From NCBI GenBank assembly GCA_042091275.1, contig JBELHR010000005.1, positions 1 to 64,000 on the forward strand: 64,000 bases of DNA, in the 5' to 3' direction. The translations under genes and the position numbers were made by a program. This DNA is from JBELHR01 sp042091275. Lineage in GTDB: Bacteria; Bacteroidota; Bacteroidia; Flavobacteriales; Flavobacteriaceae. Every line of letters starts with the position of its first letter. The stretch's first letter is position 1. The notes beneath the pieces were generated by a model that ran no database searches, was not told where the DNA came from, and worked only from the letters and a program-made list of their open reading frames with translations. This document shows positions 50,517-59,072 of the stretch, piece by piece.

Positions 50517-51251
50517 ATGGATTTTTTGTACATCATCTTAGCGATTATTTTTACTGTCTTAGTAGGATGGGCGGTTGTAAAATATTTACCGCTTAAATTT
50601 CAGTGGATTGTTTCTCTTGCCTTATTGGCAATTGCAGTATTTTTAATCTCCGGAATATATGGTGGAATCCAAGCTCCGATAAAATTTAATGCAGAGAAAA
50701 AAGTGCGTTACGCGAAAGTTATTAAAAATTTAAAGCTTATCCGTGATGCAGAACAAGCGCACTATGAAGTTACTGGAAGTTACCAGTCTAATTTTGACAG
50801 TCTAATTCAATTTATTGATACTGCAAACTTTGCAATTACTCAAATTAAAAACGTTCCTAAAATCGTTGATAGAGGTGGTGGGATTACGGAAGAAATTACC
50901 GAAAAAATAACAGATACAATTGGTTTTGAATCGGTTAAAGAAAAGTTATTTAGCGGTAAAGATTATTCCGGTATGATGAATGTTCCTGGAACAGACGCTA
51001 CTTTTGAATTGGCTACTGGAGAAATAGAAAAACTAGAAGGATTAGTGGTTCCTGTTTTTAGAGCTAGAGTCGCAAAAGATTTAATTCTTAAAGGTTTGAA
51101 CAAAGACTTGATTTATGCTGAAAAAGAAGCATTTGGAGGAGATGAAGTAAAAGGAGCTTACTTATCGGTAGGATCTTTGGACGAGGTATCTACTGCTGGA
51201 AACTGGCCACCGTTCTACGATGCTGCAGACCGTCAATCGAAAAAAGAATAG
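50517..51251 (+). CDS. Conserved membrane protein of unknown function (244 aa)
   Basis: Two hydrophobic segments (about 3-22 and 29-50) are followed by a soluble domain that begins with a charged helix (KVIKNLKLIRDAEQAHYEVT), then GSYQSNFDSLIQFIDT. This recalls the helix and following region of type IV pilin-like proteins, without a prepilin cleavage site. Later landmarks are FELATGEIEKLEGLVVPVF and the tail AGNWPPFYD. I recognise it only as a conserved flavobacterial protein next to DUF3822 and rsmD genes. Its 3' end overlaps the DUF3822 start by 32 bases. Confidence 0.75.
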   Translation: MDFLYIILAIIFTVLVGWAVVKYLPLKFQWIVSLALLAIAVFLISGIYGGIQAPIKFNAEKKVRYAKVIKNLKLIRDAEQAHYEVTGSYQSNFDSLIQFIDTANFAITQIKNVPKIVDRGGGITEEITEKITDTIGFESVKEKLFSGKDYSGMMNVPGTDATFELATGEIEKLEGLVVPVFRARVAKDLILKGLNKDLIYAEKEAFGGDEVKGAYLSVGSLDEVSTAGNWPPFYDAADRQSKKE

Positions 51252-52011
51252 TAAGATCGAAGCTAAAGATTTAAATTATAACTTATTGACCTTATCCATC
51301 CAACTCAGTTTGGATGGATTTTGTTTTTATATAACAAACCCAAATTCACAAGAGGTTCTCAAAGTTCTCAAAGAAGAGTTCTCCACAAGAAAAACCGATC
51401 CAAAATCCTTGTTAGATGAGTTAGAGCGATTTATTTTCAAGGAAGACTTGGGTAGTTTGAATTTTAAATCTGTCGAAGTACTTCACCATAACAATCTGAT
51501 TAGCATTGTCCCTAATGCTTATTTTGATGAAACTAAACTAGGCTTGTACCTGCAAAACACCATCAAATTATACGCATCAGATTATATAAGTTATGACCCT
51601 ATTTCCTCTATTGATGCTCAAGCAGTATACCTTCCTTTTGTAAATATCAATAACTATATCTTAGATAAGTTTGGGGCTTTTGAATACCAACATGCCTCTG
51701 CGAGATTAATAGAAAAACTGAGTCTGATTTCGGGTGAAAAAGAGGATTCTCCAAAAGATTTTTATCTAAATCTCAACTTAAATTCAATTGAAATAATTGT
51801 GTTTGAAAAGAAAAAGTTGGTGTTTTTCAATAACTTTGATACCAGAACCGAAGAAGATGTGGTCTATTACACACTCTTTGCCTTGGAACAACTTCAAATA
51901 GATCCAGGAAAAGTTCTTATAGAATATATAAACCCAAATCGAGTGGAGCGCATAGAAGTTTTAAAGGCTTACGTTTCTGAGCTCAAACCTCTTGAATTAA
52001 ATCCTTTTTAG
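51220..52011 (+). CDS. DUF3822 family protein
   Basis: This 263-residue protein matches the Bacteroidota DUF3822 family, recognisable from LSIQLSLDGFCFYI and the C-terminal ALEQLQIDPGKVLIEY. The fold resembles the actin-like ATPase group as I recall, but no clear nucleotide site is visible. The ATG at 51220 lies within the previous gene; no other good start is seen before LNYNLLTLS. It ends 3 bases before rsmD, a neighbourhood kept in other flavobacteria. Confidence 0.8.
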   Translation: MLQTVNRKKNSKIEAKDLNYNLLTLSIQLSLDGFCFYITNPNSQEVLKVLKEEFSTRKTDPKSLLDELERFIFKEDLGSLNFKSVEVLHHNNLISIVPNAYFDETKLGLYLQNTIKLYASDYISYDPISSIDAQAVYLPFVNINNYILDKFGAFEYQHASARLIEKLSLISGEKEDSPKDFYLNLNLNSIEIIVFEKKKLVFFNNFDTRTEEDVVYYTLFALEQLQIDPGKVLIEYINPNRVERIEVLKAYVSELKPLELNPF

Positions 52012-52014
52012 ATT

Positions 52015-52557
52015 ATGAGAATAGTTTCTGGAAAATTTAAAGGAAGGAGAATTAAAGCACCGAAAAACCTACCTGTTCGCCCGACGACAGATATGGCAAA
52101 AGAATCTTTGTTCAATATTATCAATAACGAATATTACTTTGATAAATTAACGGTACTCGATTTGTTTTCAGGGACCGGGAATATTGCTATTGAGTTTGCA
52201 TCTAGAGGAGCTCCTCAGATTACAGCAGTGGACAAGCACAGCGCCTGCATCAAACAAATAAACGATTTAAATAGAGAATTTGATACGGACATCACTACCT
52301 ATAGAATGGACGTCTTCAAATATCTAGACCAGGCCGCTACCAAGTATAAACTAATCTTTGCCGATCCTCCCTACGACTTTAGTCAAGAATTATTTGAATC
52401 CATTGTTCAAAAGGTGTTTGATAATAATCTGCTACTCGAGGAAGGTCTATTGGTTGTAGAACACTCAAAGCATACGGAGCTAAATCACCTAAAGCACTTT
52501 CAATACGACAAACGCTACGGAGGGAATGTATTTAGTTTCTTTTCTTATGAGGAATAA
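52015..52557 (+). CDS. rsmD: 16S rRNA (guanine966-N2)-methyltransferase RsmD
   Basis: RsmD methylates N2 of G966 in 16S rRNA of the small subunit. The 180-residue protein has the start MRIVSGKFKGRRI, RPTTDMAKESLFNII, the SAM-binding VLDLFSGTGNIAIEFASRGA and the catalytic FADPPYDF (DPPY). It is the last gene of the 50517-DUF3822-rsmD unit, which ends in a strong hairpin. Confidence 0.95.
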   Translation: MRIVSGKFKGRRIKAPKNLPVRPTTDMAKESLFNIINNEYYFDKLTVLDLFSGTGNIAIEFASRGAPQITAVDKHSACIKQINDLNREFDTDITTYRMDVFKYLDQAATKYKLIFADPPYDFSQELFESIVQKVFDNNLLLEEGLLVVEHSKHTELNHLKHFQYDKRYGGNVFSFFSYEE

Positions 52558-52595
52558 AAAAAAGCCAGAATCAAATGATTCTGGCTTTTTTTTTA
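52556..52595. terminator. Bidirectional intrinsic terminator
   Basis: Stem AGCCAGAATCA (52563-52573) with TGATTCTGGCT (52576-52586), 2-base loop, T run to 52594, and A run in front. It separates rsmD from the converging SurA-like gene. Confidence 0.9.
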
Positions 52596-52607
52596 GGTTT
52601 TAGTCCA

Positions 52608-53987
52608 CTAGTTCTTTGACCAGTTATTCTTAAAGTTACACGCTTTCCTAGAATCGTTTAACTTGATATAAGTATCGTAAATCTTTTCCGAAGCCCAGTT
52701 GTCAATTTCCTCTTGTCTCTTTTTCTGTAACGCGAGGTTTTGAATCTTGACATAGTCTTGTTTCATGTCTGCTTGATGAGATGGCATCAATTCTACCATC
52801 ATCATAATCTTATACATTTTCTCTCCATTACGCGTCTCATCGTAAAAAACATCGGTCATATCTCCTTGATTGAGGCTCGATATTCTCGCGTAAAGTGTCG
52901 GATCCATACGAGTCAAATCAAATCGACTGTCTTTGGTTTGGGTATTCATTAAAATACCTTTGGAAAGTTTTGTGTTGTCATCTTGACTGAACTCTGCAAC
53001 TGCTTCTTCAAAAGTCATACGACCTAATAGAATATCCGTACGAATTCCTTCTAACTGTCTCTTGGTTTGGTTGAGCTCTTCAGAGCTTACATCCGGTTGA
53101 ATCAATATGTGGCTCGCGATGACTTTTTGACCGCGTATCTCCTCTACCTGAAGAATGTGATATCCAAAATCCGATTCAAAAGGCTCTGAAATCTCATTTA
53201 CATCCAAACTAAAAGCAGCTTCTTTAAATTCCTTCACAAAATTTGTTTCGCGCTCAATCTCGTACTTCCCACCATTCTCCGTCACAGCTGGGTCATCCGA
53301 ATTCATAATCGCTCTCATTCTAAAACTTGCCCCGTCCAATACCTCTTGTCTCAAGGTATTCAAACGGTCCTTAACCTCTTGAACAGCCTCTGCCGATGGT
53401 TCAATATTCAAAACTAATTGAGCTAAAACTACTTCCGAACTGAATTCAGGAAGCGCATCATTTTCGACCAAACTATTGAAGTAGATACGAACCTCTTCCG
53501 GAGTTACTTGAATATTTTCAACAATCTTAGCTTGCTCGCGTTCTACGAGTAAACTCTCTTTCTTAATCTTTTTTAACTCATCTCTCAAATCCGATTCATC
53601 GTTGAAACCGTAAAATTCAATAAGACGCTCCATACTACCCAATTGACTCGTTAGGTAGGCAATATCATTTTCAACATTACCGAAAACTTCTGCATCCGTA
53701 ACAATTATGGAATCCTGAACGGCGTGATGCGCCATAAGCTTTTGAAGCATAATATCTTCTAGCATATCACAATCACTGATCGTAACATTCCCTTCTGATC
53801 TTGTCTCTAGCTCCTTTTTAAACTTTGTGATATCCGAATCCAAAACAATATTCTCGCCGATAACCACGGCAACACCGTCTACTTTGATCTGTTCTTGAGC
53901 TTGTAGATTTCCAAAACACAACACATTGGCTACCAATACGAGGATCAGGGATTTAATATATTTCAAATTCTCTATTTTTAATTGCAT
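52608..53987 (-). CDS. SurA-like periplasmic peptidyl-prolyl isomerase (PpiC/parvulin domains)
   Basis: This is a periplasmic chaperone for outer membrane proteins. From ATG 53987 it is 459 residues with a signal peptide cut near LQAQEQ. A SurA N-terminal helical domain (about 35-170) is followed by parvulin domains at about 180-280 (VLAQLVLNIEP...FGYHILQVEEIRG) and about 285-390 (ASHILIQPD). The first codons overlap the upstream lipoprotein gene by 35 bases. Relatives in Bacteroidota have the same tandem order. Confidence 0.9.
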   Translation of the reverse strand: MQLKIENLKYIKSLILVLVANVLCFGNLQAQEQIKVDGVAVVIGENIVLDSDITKFKKELETRSEGNVTISDCDMLEDIMLQKLMAHHAVQDSIIVTDAEVFGNVENDIAYLTSQLGSMERLIEFYGFNDESDLRDELKKIKKESLLVEREQAKIVENIQVTPEEVRIYFNSLVENDALPEFSSEVVLAQLVLNIEPSAEAVQEVKDRLNTLRQEVLDGASFRMRAIMNSDDPAVTENGGKYEIERETNFVKEFKEAAFSLDVNEISEPFESDFGYHILQVEEIRGQKVIASHILIQPDVSSEELNQTKRQLEGIRTDILLGRMTFEEAVAEFSQDDNTKLSKGILMNTQTKDSRFDLTRMDPTLYARISSLNQGDMTDVFYDETRNGEKMYKIMMMVELMPSHQADMKQDYVKIQNLALQKKRQEEIDNWASEKIYDTYIKLNDSRKACNFKNNWSKN

Positions 53988-54807
53988 CTTCAATCAGGGT
54001 TTGTTCCAAATTTCTAAATAGATCCAACTTTCGCTGCTGGATAATTATTCTCTTTATTGTGGGACCAATATATATCAAAGGAGCTGTTTCACCTCTGAAT
54101 TTAACATCTTTAACACGCGCCAAATATAATCCTAAACTGTCTTCTTTTTGAATAAATTGAGACTTTTTTAAAAAATCTTGTTTCCTTATATTTTTAAATA
54201 TGGGTGAAGTGTTTACAAAGTCTATATAACGGACCCAAATACTATCGTTTAGCTCCAAAACTTTAAAGGACAAAGGCAACAATTCATCCTCTTGGACTCT
54301 TTGCTCCTGGCTGAGTCTAAAATAAGAAATAAGCTCCTTTGGGTTTTGGGCAGATCTTCCAATTTCAGCGTATTTTAACTGAATTAAATCCTCATTAACT
54401 CTAAAATTATCTCGGTTATCCTCATAATAAGCACTTATTTCCTGTGCATCGACAACCGTATCCAAATACTGACTAACCAGCGCCTCTTTATAGGCATTGA
54501 TGTAGAGCCTATCGCGATATTCCGATACCAGGTCTTCGAATTCTAGAGATTTATCGGACAAATTTAATGCGGCTTTCTCGAAAAGCAGCTGTTGTTTGGC
54601 CCACGAATTTATATAGGATGTACTAAAAATCAGGCTATCAGACCCCGTGAGATCCTTGGGCATATACTTATCCAAATCCGATTTATACAACCTTTTATTC
54701 ATCACACGAGCGATTACCAAGTCTTCTGAATTAGATTTTACAGAAACAAAATCACAAGACGCAAAAAGTAATGCAAAAACTAAAAACAGACCATTTAAAC
54801 GCTTCAT
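53953..54807 (-). CDS. Lipoprotein related to SurA/PrsA-type isomerases
   Basis: This 284-residue protein has a lipoprotein signal (lipobox LFASC, Cys near 19). A SurA N-like helical region follows (about 30-140: INSWAKQQLLFEKAALNL, LYINAYKEALVSQYLD, EISAYYEDNRDNF). The C-terminal half is a helix-rich region without a clear parvulin domain. It probably acts as a membrane-tethered chaperone that works with the SurA-like protein whose gene it overlaps by 35 bases. The DUF493 gene upstream is 1 base away. Confidence 0.75.
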   Translation of the reverse strand: MKRLNGLFLVFALLFASCDFVSVKSNSEDLVIARVMNKRLYKSDLDKYMPKDLTGSDSLIFSTSYINSWAKQQLLFEKAALNLSDKSLEFEDLVSEYRDRLYINAYKEALVSQYLDTVVDAQEISAYYEDNRDNFRVNEDLIQLKYAEIGRSAQNPKELISYFRLSQEQRVQEDELLPLSFKVLELNDSIWVRYIDFVNTSPIFKNIRKQDFLKKSQFIQKEDSLGLYLARVKDVKFRGETAPLIYIGPTIKRIIIQQRKLDLFRNLEQTLIEDAIKNREFEIY

Positions 54808-54808
54808 T

Positions 54809-55090
54809 CTACAAACTAATTATTCCTTCGATAGATTCCATCTCTTGGTAAATAGAGATAACTTGGTCTGCAGAATCCACTTGCATTTCTATAGAAACAC
54901 TATCGTATTTTCCTGTTCTGGATGCTTTGGTACTCAACTTCACATCGAGATCCTTAAAAACATTTTTGACCTCATCTAATTGTCCTCCTCCAGAGGGTAC
55001 AATAAATTTATAGAGATAAGAACTAGGGAAGGTACTGGTCTCCTCTAAAGTCGTCTTTAATTTGCTGTAAAAATTTTCTTTGTCTTCCAT
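54809..55090 (-). CDS. DUF493 family protein (YbeD-like)
   Basis: This 93-residue ferredoxin-like fold protein has the DUF493 landmarks FPSSYLYKFIVP, SRTGKYDSVSIEMQVDS and QVISIYQEMESIEGIISL at the end. YbeD is a small cytoplasmic protein, possibly regulatory; its role is not established. It precedes the chaperone pair by 1 base, so the three are co-transcribed. Confidence 0.86.
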   Translation of the reverse strand: MEDKENFYSKLKTTLEETSTFPSSYLYKFIVPSGGGQLDEVKNVFKDLDVKLSTKASRTGKYDSVSIEMQVDSADQVISIYQEMESIEGIISL

Positions 55091-55147
55091 AATAGATGTG
55101 TTTATTACAAAATTACATTAAATATTACTTTATTTAGACGAATCGAG

Positions 55148-55155
55148 TATTTTTG
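55148..55155 (+). promoter_or_regulatory. Promoter -7 element 4 bases before the AAA ATPase start
   Basis: TATTTTTG matches TAnnTTTG and is 4 bases before the ATG at 55160. The transcript start would be at the start codon. No good -33 is seen. Confidence 0.45.
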
Positions 55156-55159
55156 CTTT

Positions 55160-55690
55160 ATGCAAAAGAAAATTGTGATTACTGGTGGACCGGGAACAGG
55201 TAAAACAACTTTGATAAAAGCATTACTCGATATGGACTACGAGTGCTTTATGGAAATATCTCGACAAGTTACCAGACAAGCTCAGGAAGATGGTATAGAA
55301 CAACTATTTTTAGAAAAGCCACTTTTATTTAGTGAACTTCTTTTGAGCGGAAGAATAAAACAATTTCACGACGCCAATTTAAAAAAAGAGTCTCTCGTAT
55401 TTTTTGATCGCGGTATTCCTGACGTGCATGCCTATATGAATTATTTAGGAAGCGATTATCCAGAGCTATTTATTGAGCAAAGCAAAACCTATAGATATGA
55501 CAAGGTTTTTATAATGCCACCTTGGGAGGAAATATACATTTCTGATCAAGAGCGCTACGAAAGTTTTGAACAAGCATTAGCGATATACAATCACTTAAAA
55601 AATGCTTATTTAGAATTGGGATACGATTTGATAGAAATTCCCACCGGTACTATTGAGCAAAGAGTCTCGTTCTTATTAGAACACATTTAA
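55160..55690 (+). CDS. Small P-loop ATPase (AAA_28 / NadR-like)
   Basis: This 176-residue protein starts with a Walker A loop (ITGGPGTGKTTLIKAL, residues 6-21). It also has FMEISRQVTRQAQEDG, LVFFDRGIPDVHAYMNYLG and the lid-like RYESFEQALAIYNHLK, as in NadR-type kinases and AAA_28 proteins. It probably phosphorylates a small molecule or nucleotide; the substrate is unknown. It precedes the second recQ gene by 5 bases and may share its message. Confidence 0.85.
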   Translation: MQKKIVITGGPGTGKTTLIKALLDMDYECFMEISRQVTRQAQEDGIEQLFLEKPLLFSELLLSGRIKQFHDANLKKESLVFFDRGIPDVHAYMNYLGSDYPELFIEQSKTYRYDKVFIMPPWEEIYISDQERYESFEQALAIYNHLKNAYLELGYDLIEIPTGTIEQRVSFLLEHI

Positions 55691-55695
55691 ACCGA

Positions 55696-57591
55696 ATGAT
55701 TGCGAAAGAAGTTTTAAAAAAATATTGGGGTTTCGACGAATTTCGACCGCTACAGGAAGAGATAGTAGCTGCTGCTGTAAAAAAACAAAATTTAATCGCT
55801 CTTCTTCCTACAGGAGGAGGAAAATCCATTTGTTTTCAAATCCCTGCACTTTTAAGCGAAGGAATAACCCTTGTCATCAGTCCTTTAATCTCTTTGATGG
55901 AAGATCAGGTTCTCCAACTTAAAGAAAAAAATATCAGCGCATTAAATTTGTCCTCTTCTCAATCCGAAGCAGATTTGTTAAGACTTTTGGACAATGCAGA
56001 GTATGGAGCATATAAGTTTATATATAGCTCTCCAGAAAAACTGGAGAACGAGATGGTAAAAAACAGGTTATTGCGTTTAAACATTAGTTATATAGTTTTT
56101 GACGAAGCCCACTGTATCTCTCAATGGGGACACGATTTTAGACCTGCTTATAAAAAAATCACAGCACTAACTGCCTCTTTTCCTTATAGCTCTACCCTGT
56201 GCTTGACCGCAACAGCTACGCCTGAGGTTATCGCCGATATAAGAGAGATTCTTCCCGAGGAGGATTACGAGCTATTCAAAGGTAAATTCGATAGAGAGAA
56301 TTTAATCTACAAGGTCGACAACACGCAAAACAAACTACTTCAGCTTCAAAAACATATTAAATCATACCGTCTTGACAACCAATCTACCATTGTCTACACG
56401 AATTCTCGAAAGAAAACACAAGAAATATCTCAGAGACTTAATTCATTAGGATATAAAACAGGAATATATCACGGTGGACTCGACAAAGCGGAAAAGACCC
56501 AGACACTAGATCTTTGGTTAAAAAATGAACTTTCTATTGTTGTTGCAACCAATGCATTTGGAATGGGAATAGACAAAGGAAATGTAAATCTGGTCATTCA
56601 TTACGATTTACCTTATTCCATAGAAAATTATATACAAGAAGCAGGAAGAGCAGGAAGAATGGGACAACTCAGTCATGCCATTTTAATGACTAATGATAAT
56701 GAACTTGACTTTTATGAAAAAAGACAGATTCAAAACTCCATTACTCTTGAAAAAATAAAGCAGGTTTATTTTAACCTAAATCAATACTTTAAAATCTCCT
56801 ATGGTACTCTGGAGGAAAATAGCTTCGGTTTAAATTTTAATCTCTTTTGTAAACAATACGAACTCCCTGTTTTTGAAACCTACTCGATTTTTAAATTACT
56901 TCACAACGAAGGCTTACTGCTTCTTAAAGAAGTTTTTAAGGACGAAGTAAGTATTCAATTAAATCGATCGCCCGAAGAATTCTATCGCGTTATCGACAGA
57001 AATAAGGATTTAGAACCGATAGTATCAAAACTGCTCAGGAGCTACCCAGGTTTATTTGACGAGGAAATTCAATTGGACTTGAGCTATATTGGAAAATCTT
57101 TAAAATATTCCAAAAATTATACCTTGTCTCTTTTGGAGCGACTAAAAAAAATGGATTTAATAGTCTTAAATCACATCAATACGGATTTGACCCTAAAATT
57201 TCTCCAACCTCGTGAAGACGACAGGACAATCAACAGATATGCAAAGAATCTTGAATTTATCTTAGATCAAAAAAAGATTAAATCCTTAAAAGTTCTTCAA
57301 TATGTCCGTGAAACAAGAGCTTGCAGAAAAGCGTATTTGATTAAATACTTTTCTGAGGAACTCATAACAGATTGCGGTAAATGTGACTTTTGTAAAAAGA
57401 AAGTTAATTTTGATTCAGCGGACTGCCAAAAGGAAATTTTAGAAATCTTATCTAGCGATAGTTTGGATCTAGACCAACTTTTGTTGCAAAGTACCTATTC
57501 AAAAGAGGAACTTATAACTGCCCTAAAATTTCTTTTACACAGAGGAGAAATCATTCAAACCAAATTTTTAAAATTCAAAATAGATCAATAA
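55696..57591 (+). CDS. recQ: ATP-dependent DNA helicase RecQ (short form, 631 aa)
   Basis: This second RecQ helicase has Walker A in LLPTGGGKSICFQIPA, DEAHCISQWGHDFRPAY, LCLTATATPEV and motif VI QEAGRAGRMGQ. The zinc-binding RQC subdomain is intact: the Cys in TRACRKAYLIKYF and the three in TDCGKCDFCKK. No HRDC domain is visible at the short C-terminus, unlike the long form at 4506-6698. It lies between a small AAA ATPase gene and fmt (1 base away). Confidence 0.93.
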   Translation: MIAKEVLKKYWGFDEFRPLQEEIVAAAVKKQNLIALLPTGGGKSICFQIPALLSEGITLVISPLISLMEDQVLQLKEKNISALNLSSSQSEADLLRLLDNAEYGAYKFIYSSPEKLENEMVKNRLLRLNISYIVFDEAHCISQWGHDFRPAYKKITALTASFPYSSTLCLTATATPEVIADIREILPEEDYELFKGKFDRENLIYKVDNTQNKLLQLQKHIKSYRLDNQSTIVYTNSRKKTQEISQRLNSLGYKTGIYHGGLDKAEKTQTLDLWLKNELSIVVATNAFGMGIDKGNVNLVIHYDLPYSIENYIQEAGRAGRMGQLSHAILMTNDNELDFYEKRQIQNSITLEKIKQVYFNLNQYFKISYGTLEENSFGLNFNLFCKQYELPVFETYSIFKLLHNEGLLLLKEVFKDEVSIQLNRSPEEFYRVIDRNKDLEPIVSKLLRSYPGLFDEEIQLDLSYIGKSLKYSKNYTLSLLERLKKMDLIVLNHINTDLTLKFLQPREDDRTINRYAKNLEFILDQKKIKSLKVLQYVRETRACRKAYLIKYFSEELITDCGKCDFCKKKVNFDSADCQKEILEILSSDSLDLDQLLLQSTYSKEELITALKFLLHRGEIIQTKFLKFKIDQ

Positions 57592-57592
57592 T

Positions 57593-58528
57593 ATGAAAAT
57601 AGTATTTATGGGAACTCCGGATTTTGCCACAGGAGTACTTCGAGCGATATTACAAAGCTCCCACCGCGTTGTAGGAGTTATTACAGCGCCAGACAAGCCG
57701 TCTGGAAGAGGTCGCAAATTAAATTCCTCTTCTGTGAAGACCTTTGCTATTAGTCAAGGATTGCCTGTTTTACAACCAAAAAACTTAAAGGACCCCGAGT
57801 TTCTGGGGGAATTAAAAGCTTTGGGAGCAGATATACAGGTTGTGGTTGCCTTTAGGATGCTTCCAAAACAAGTGTGGCAGATGCCAAAAAAGGGAACATT
57901 CAATCTTCACGCTTCCCTATTACCAGACTACCGAGGGGCCGCTCCAATAAATTGGGCTATTATTAATGGAGAAACAAAAAGTGGGGTGACTACATTTTTT
58001 ATCGATGATAAAATTGATACTGGTGCCGTAATTGACCAAACCATAATGGACATAGCTCCTGACGAAAATTTGGGAGAGTTACACGATAGGATGATGACCA
58101 CTGGGGCGGCGCTCGTAAATAAAACACTTGACGCTATCGAAAATCAGTCCTATACCCTAAAAGAGCAGGACACAGATAACCCGAAAATGGCCCCTAAACT
58201 AAATCCTGAGAATTGTAAAATTGATTGGAATCAAAATGGAACAAAGATCTTTAATCTTATTCGAGGATTAAACCCCTATCCGGCAGCATGGACTAGTATA
58301 CAATCTGGAGATAGCGAAATCAAGGCTAAGATATATCGCGTTTCTTTCCAAGCACTGAGTCACCAAAAAGCGGTTGGAACTCTAGAGCAAACCAAAAAAG
58401 AATTATTTGTGTATTGCCTAGATGGTAAAATCAAAATTGAAACCATCAAAATAGCAGGAAAGAAAATAATGGATGCACAAAGCCTGTTAAACGGATTTAA
58501 TTTCGAAGCCAATTCTTTTTGCTCTTAA
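57593..58528 (+). CDS. fmt: Methionyl-tRNA formyltransferase
   Basis: Fmt formylates initiator Met-tRNA with 10-formyltetrahydrofolate, so proteins start with formyl-Met. The 311-residue protein has IVFMGTPDFATGVL, the formyl-donor site NLHASLLPDYRGAAPINWAI and TTFFIDDKIDTGAVI, and a C-terminal OB-like domain. The start ATG is 1 base after recQ, so the two genes are coupled. No terminator is obvious; the region after holds direct repeats and the HU promoter. Confidence 0.95.
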   Translation: MKIVFMGTPDFATGVLRAILQSSHRVVGVITAPDKPSGRGRKLNSSSVKTFAISQGLPVLQPKNLKDPEFLGELKALGADIQVVVAFRMLPKQVWQMPKKGTFNLHASLLPDYRGAAPINWAIINGETKSGVTTFFIDDKIDTGAVIDQTIMDIAPDENLGELHDRMMTTGAALVNKTLDAIENQSYTLKEQDTDNPKMAPKLNPENCKIDWNQNGTKIFNLIRGLNPYPAAWTSIQSGDSEIKAKIYRVSFQALSHQKAVGTLEQTKKELFVYCLDGKIKIETIKIAGKKIMDAQSLLNGFNFEANSFCS

Positions 58529-58567
58529 AGACGCATTGTGACTGGCTTTGTGTAAAAATCGCTGATG

Positions 58568-58601
58568 TTATTAACAATTTTTAGTTCTTATTAACAATTT
58601 T
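58568..58601 (+). repeat. Direct repeat pair TTATTAACAATTTT, 20-base period
   Basis: TTATTAACAATTTT occurs at 58568-58581 and again at 58588-58601, starts exactly 20 bases apart, between fmt and the HU promoter. The first copy also forms TGTTATTAACA (58566-58576), an 11-base palindrome. Two turns of helix separate the copies, as expected for paired protein sites. Confidence 0.6.
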
Positions 58602-58622
58602 ATGGGTTTTTATAGGGTTTAC

Positions 58623-58652
58623 TTGCACAGTAAGGCATTCCTACTATATTTG
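58623..58652 (+). promoter_or_regulatory. Promoter of the HU gene
   Basis: TTG (58623-58625), 19-base spacer, TATATTTG (58645-58652). Both elements are ideal. The transcript should begin near 58659, leaving a leader of about 48 bases before the ATG. Confidence 0.8.
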
Positions 58653-58706
58653 TTATGCTATAAAAAGCAAAAACTGTTTAACCAAATAATTAAAAATTAA
58701 ATTATT

Positions 58707-58979
58707 ATGAACAAATCAGACTTAATCGATGCAATGGCTGCTGATGCCGGAATTTCAAAATCAGCTGCTAAAGCTGCATTAGAATCTTTAACTGGAAACG
58801 TAACAAAAGCTCTTAAAGGAGGCGGAAAAGTTGCTTTAGTAGGTTGGGGAACTTGGTCAGTTTCTAAAAGAGCTGCACGTGAAGGAAGAAATCCTCAGAC
58901 AGGAAAAACAATCCAAATCGCTGCTAAAAATGTAGTTAAATTCAAAGCAGGTGCTGGTTTGAGTGATTCTGTAAACTAG
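58707..58979 (+). CDS. HU family DNA-binding protein
   Basis: HU is a small histone-like protein that bends and compacts DNA. The 90 residues start MNKSDLIDAMAADAGISKSA and contain the diagnostic DNA-binding arm region GWGTWSVSKRAAREGRNPQTG, then IQIAAKNVVKFKAGAGLSDSVN. Length and sequence are standard. It has a strong promoter of its own and a hairpin terminator, so it is a highly expressed single gene. Confidence 0.96.
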   Translation: MNKSDLIDAMAADAGISKSAAKAALESLTGNVTKALKGGGKVALVGWGTWSVSKRAAREGRNPQTGKTIQIAAKNVVKFKAGAGLSDSVN

Positions 58980-59001
58980 AATAAAAACATTATATTTTTA
59001 A

Positions 59002-59028
59002 AACCTTCCTCTCCGGAAGGTTTTTTTT
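59002..59028 (+). terminator. Intrinsic terminator of the HU gene
   Basis: Stem AACCTTCC (59002-59009) with GGAAGGTT (59015-59022), loop TCTCC, then a T run to 59028. Confidence 0.9.
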
Positions 59029-59072
59029 GTTTCAATTATTCCGTATCTTTAGTAGAACTAAAACTCATTAAT

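Noticed and set aside
55160..57591. Small ATPase plus RecQ as a defence module
   Set aside because: The ATPase is NadR-like with kinase features and the unit continues into fmt; neighbours are core genes and base composition does not change.
58566..58601. Chromosome origin (oriC) because of DnaA-box-like repeats
   Set aside because: Only two imperfect boxes are present, with no AT-rich unwinding cluster, and dnaA, dnaN or gidA are absent.
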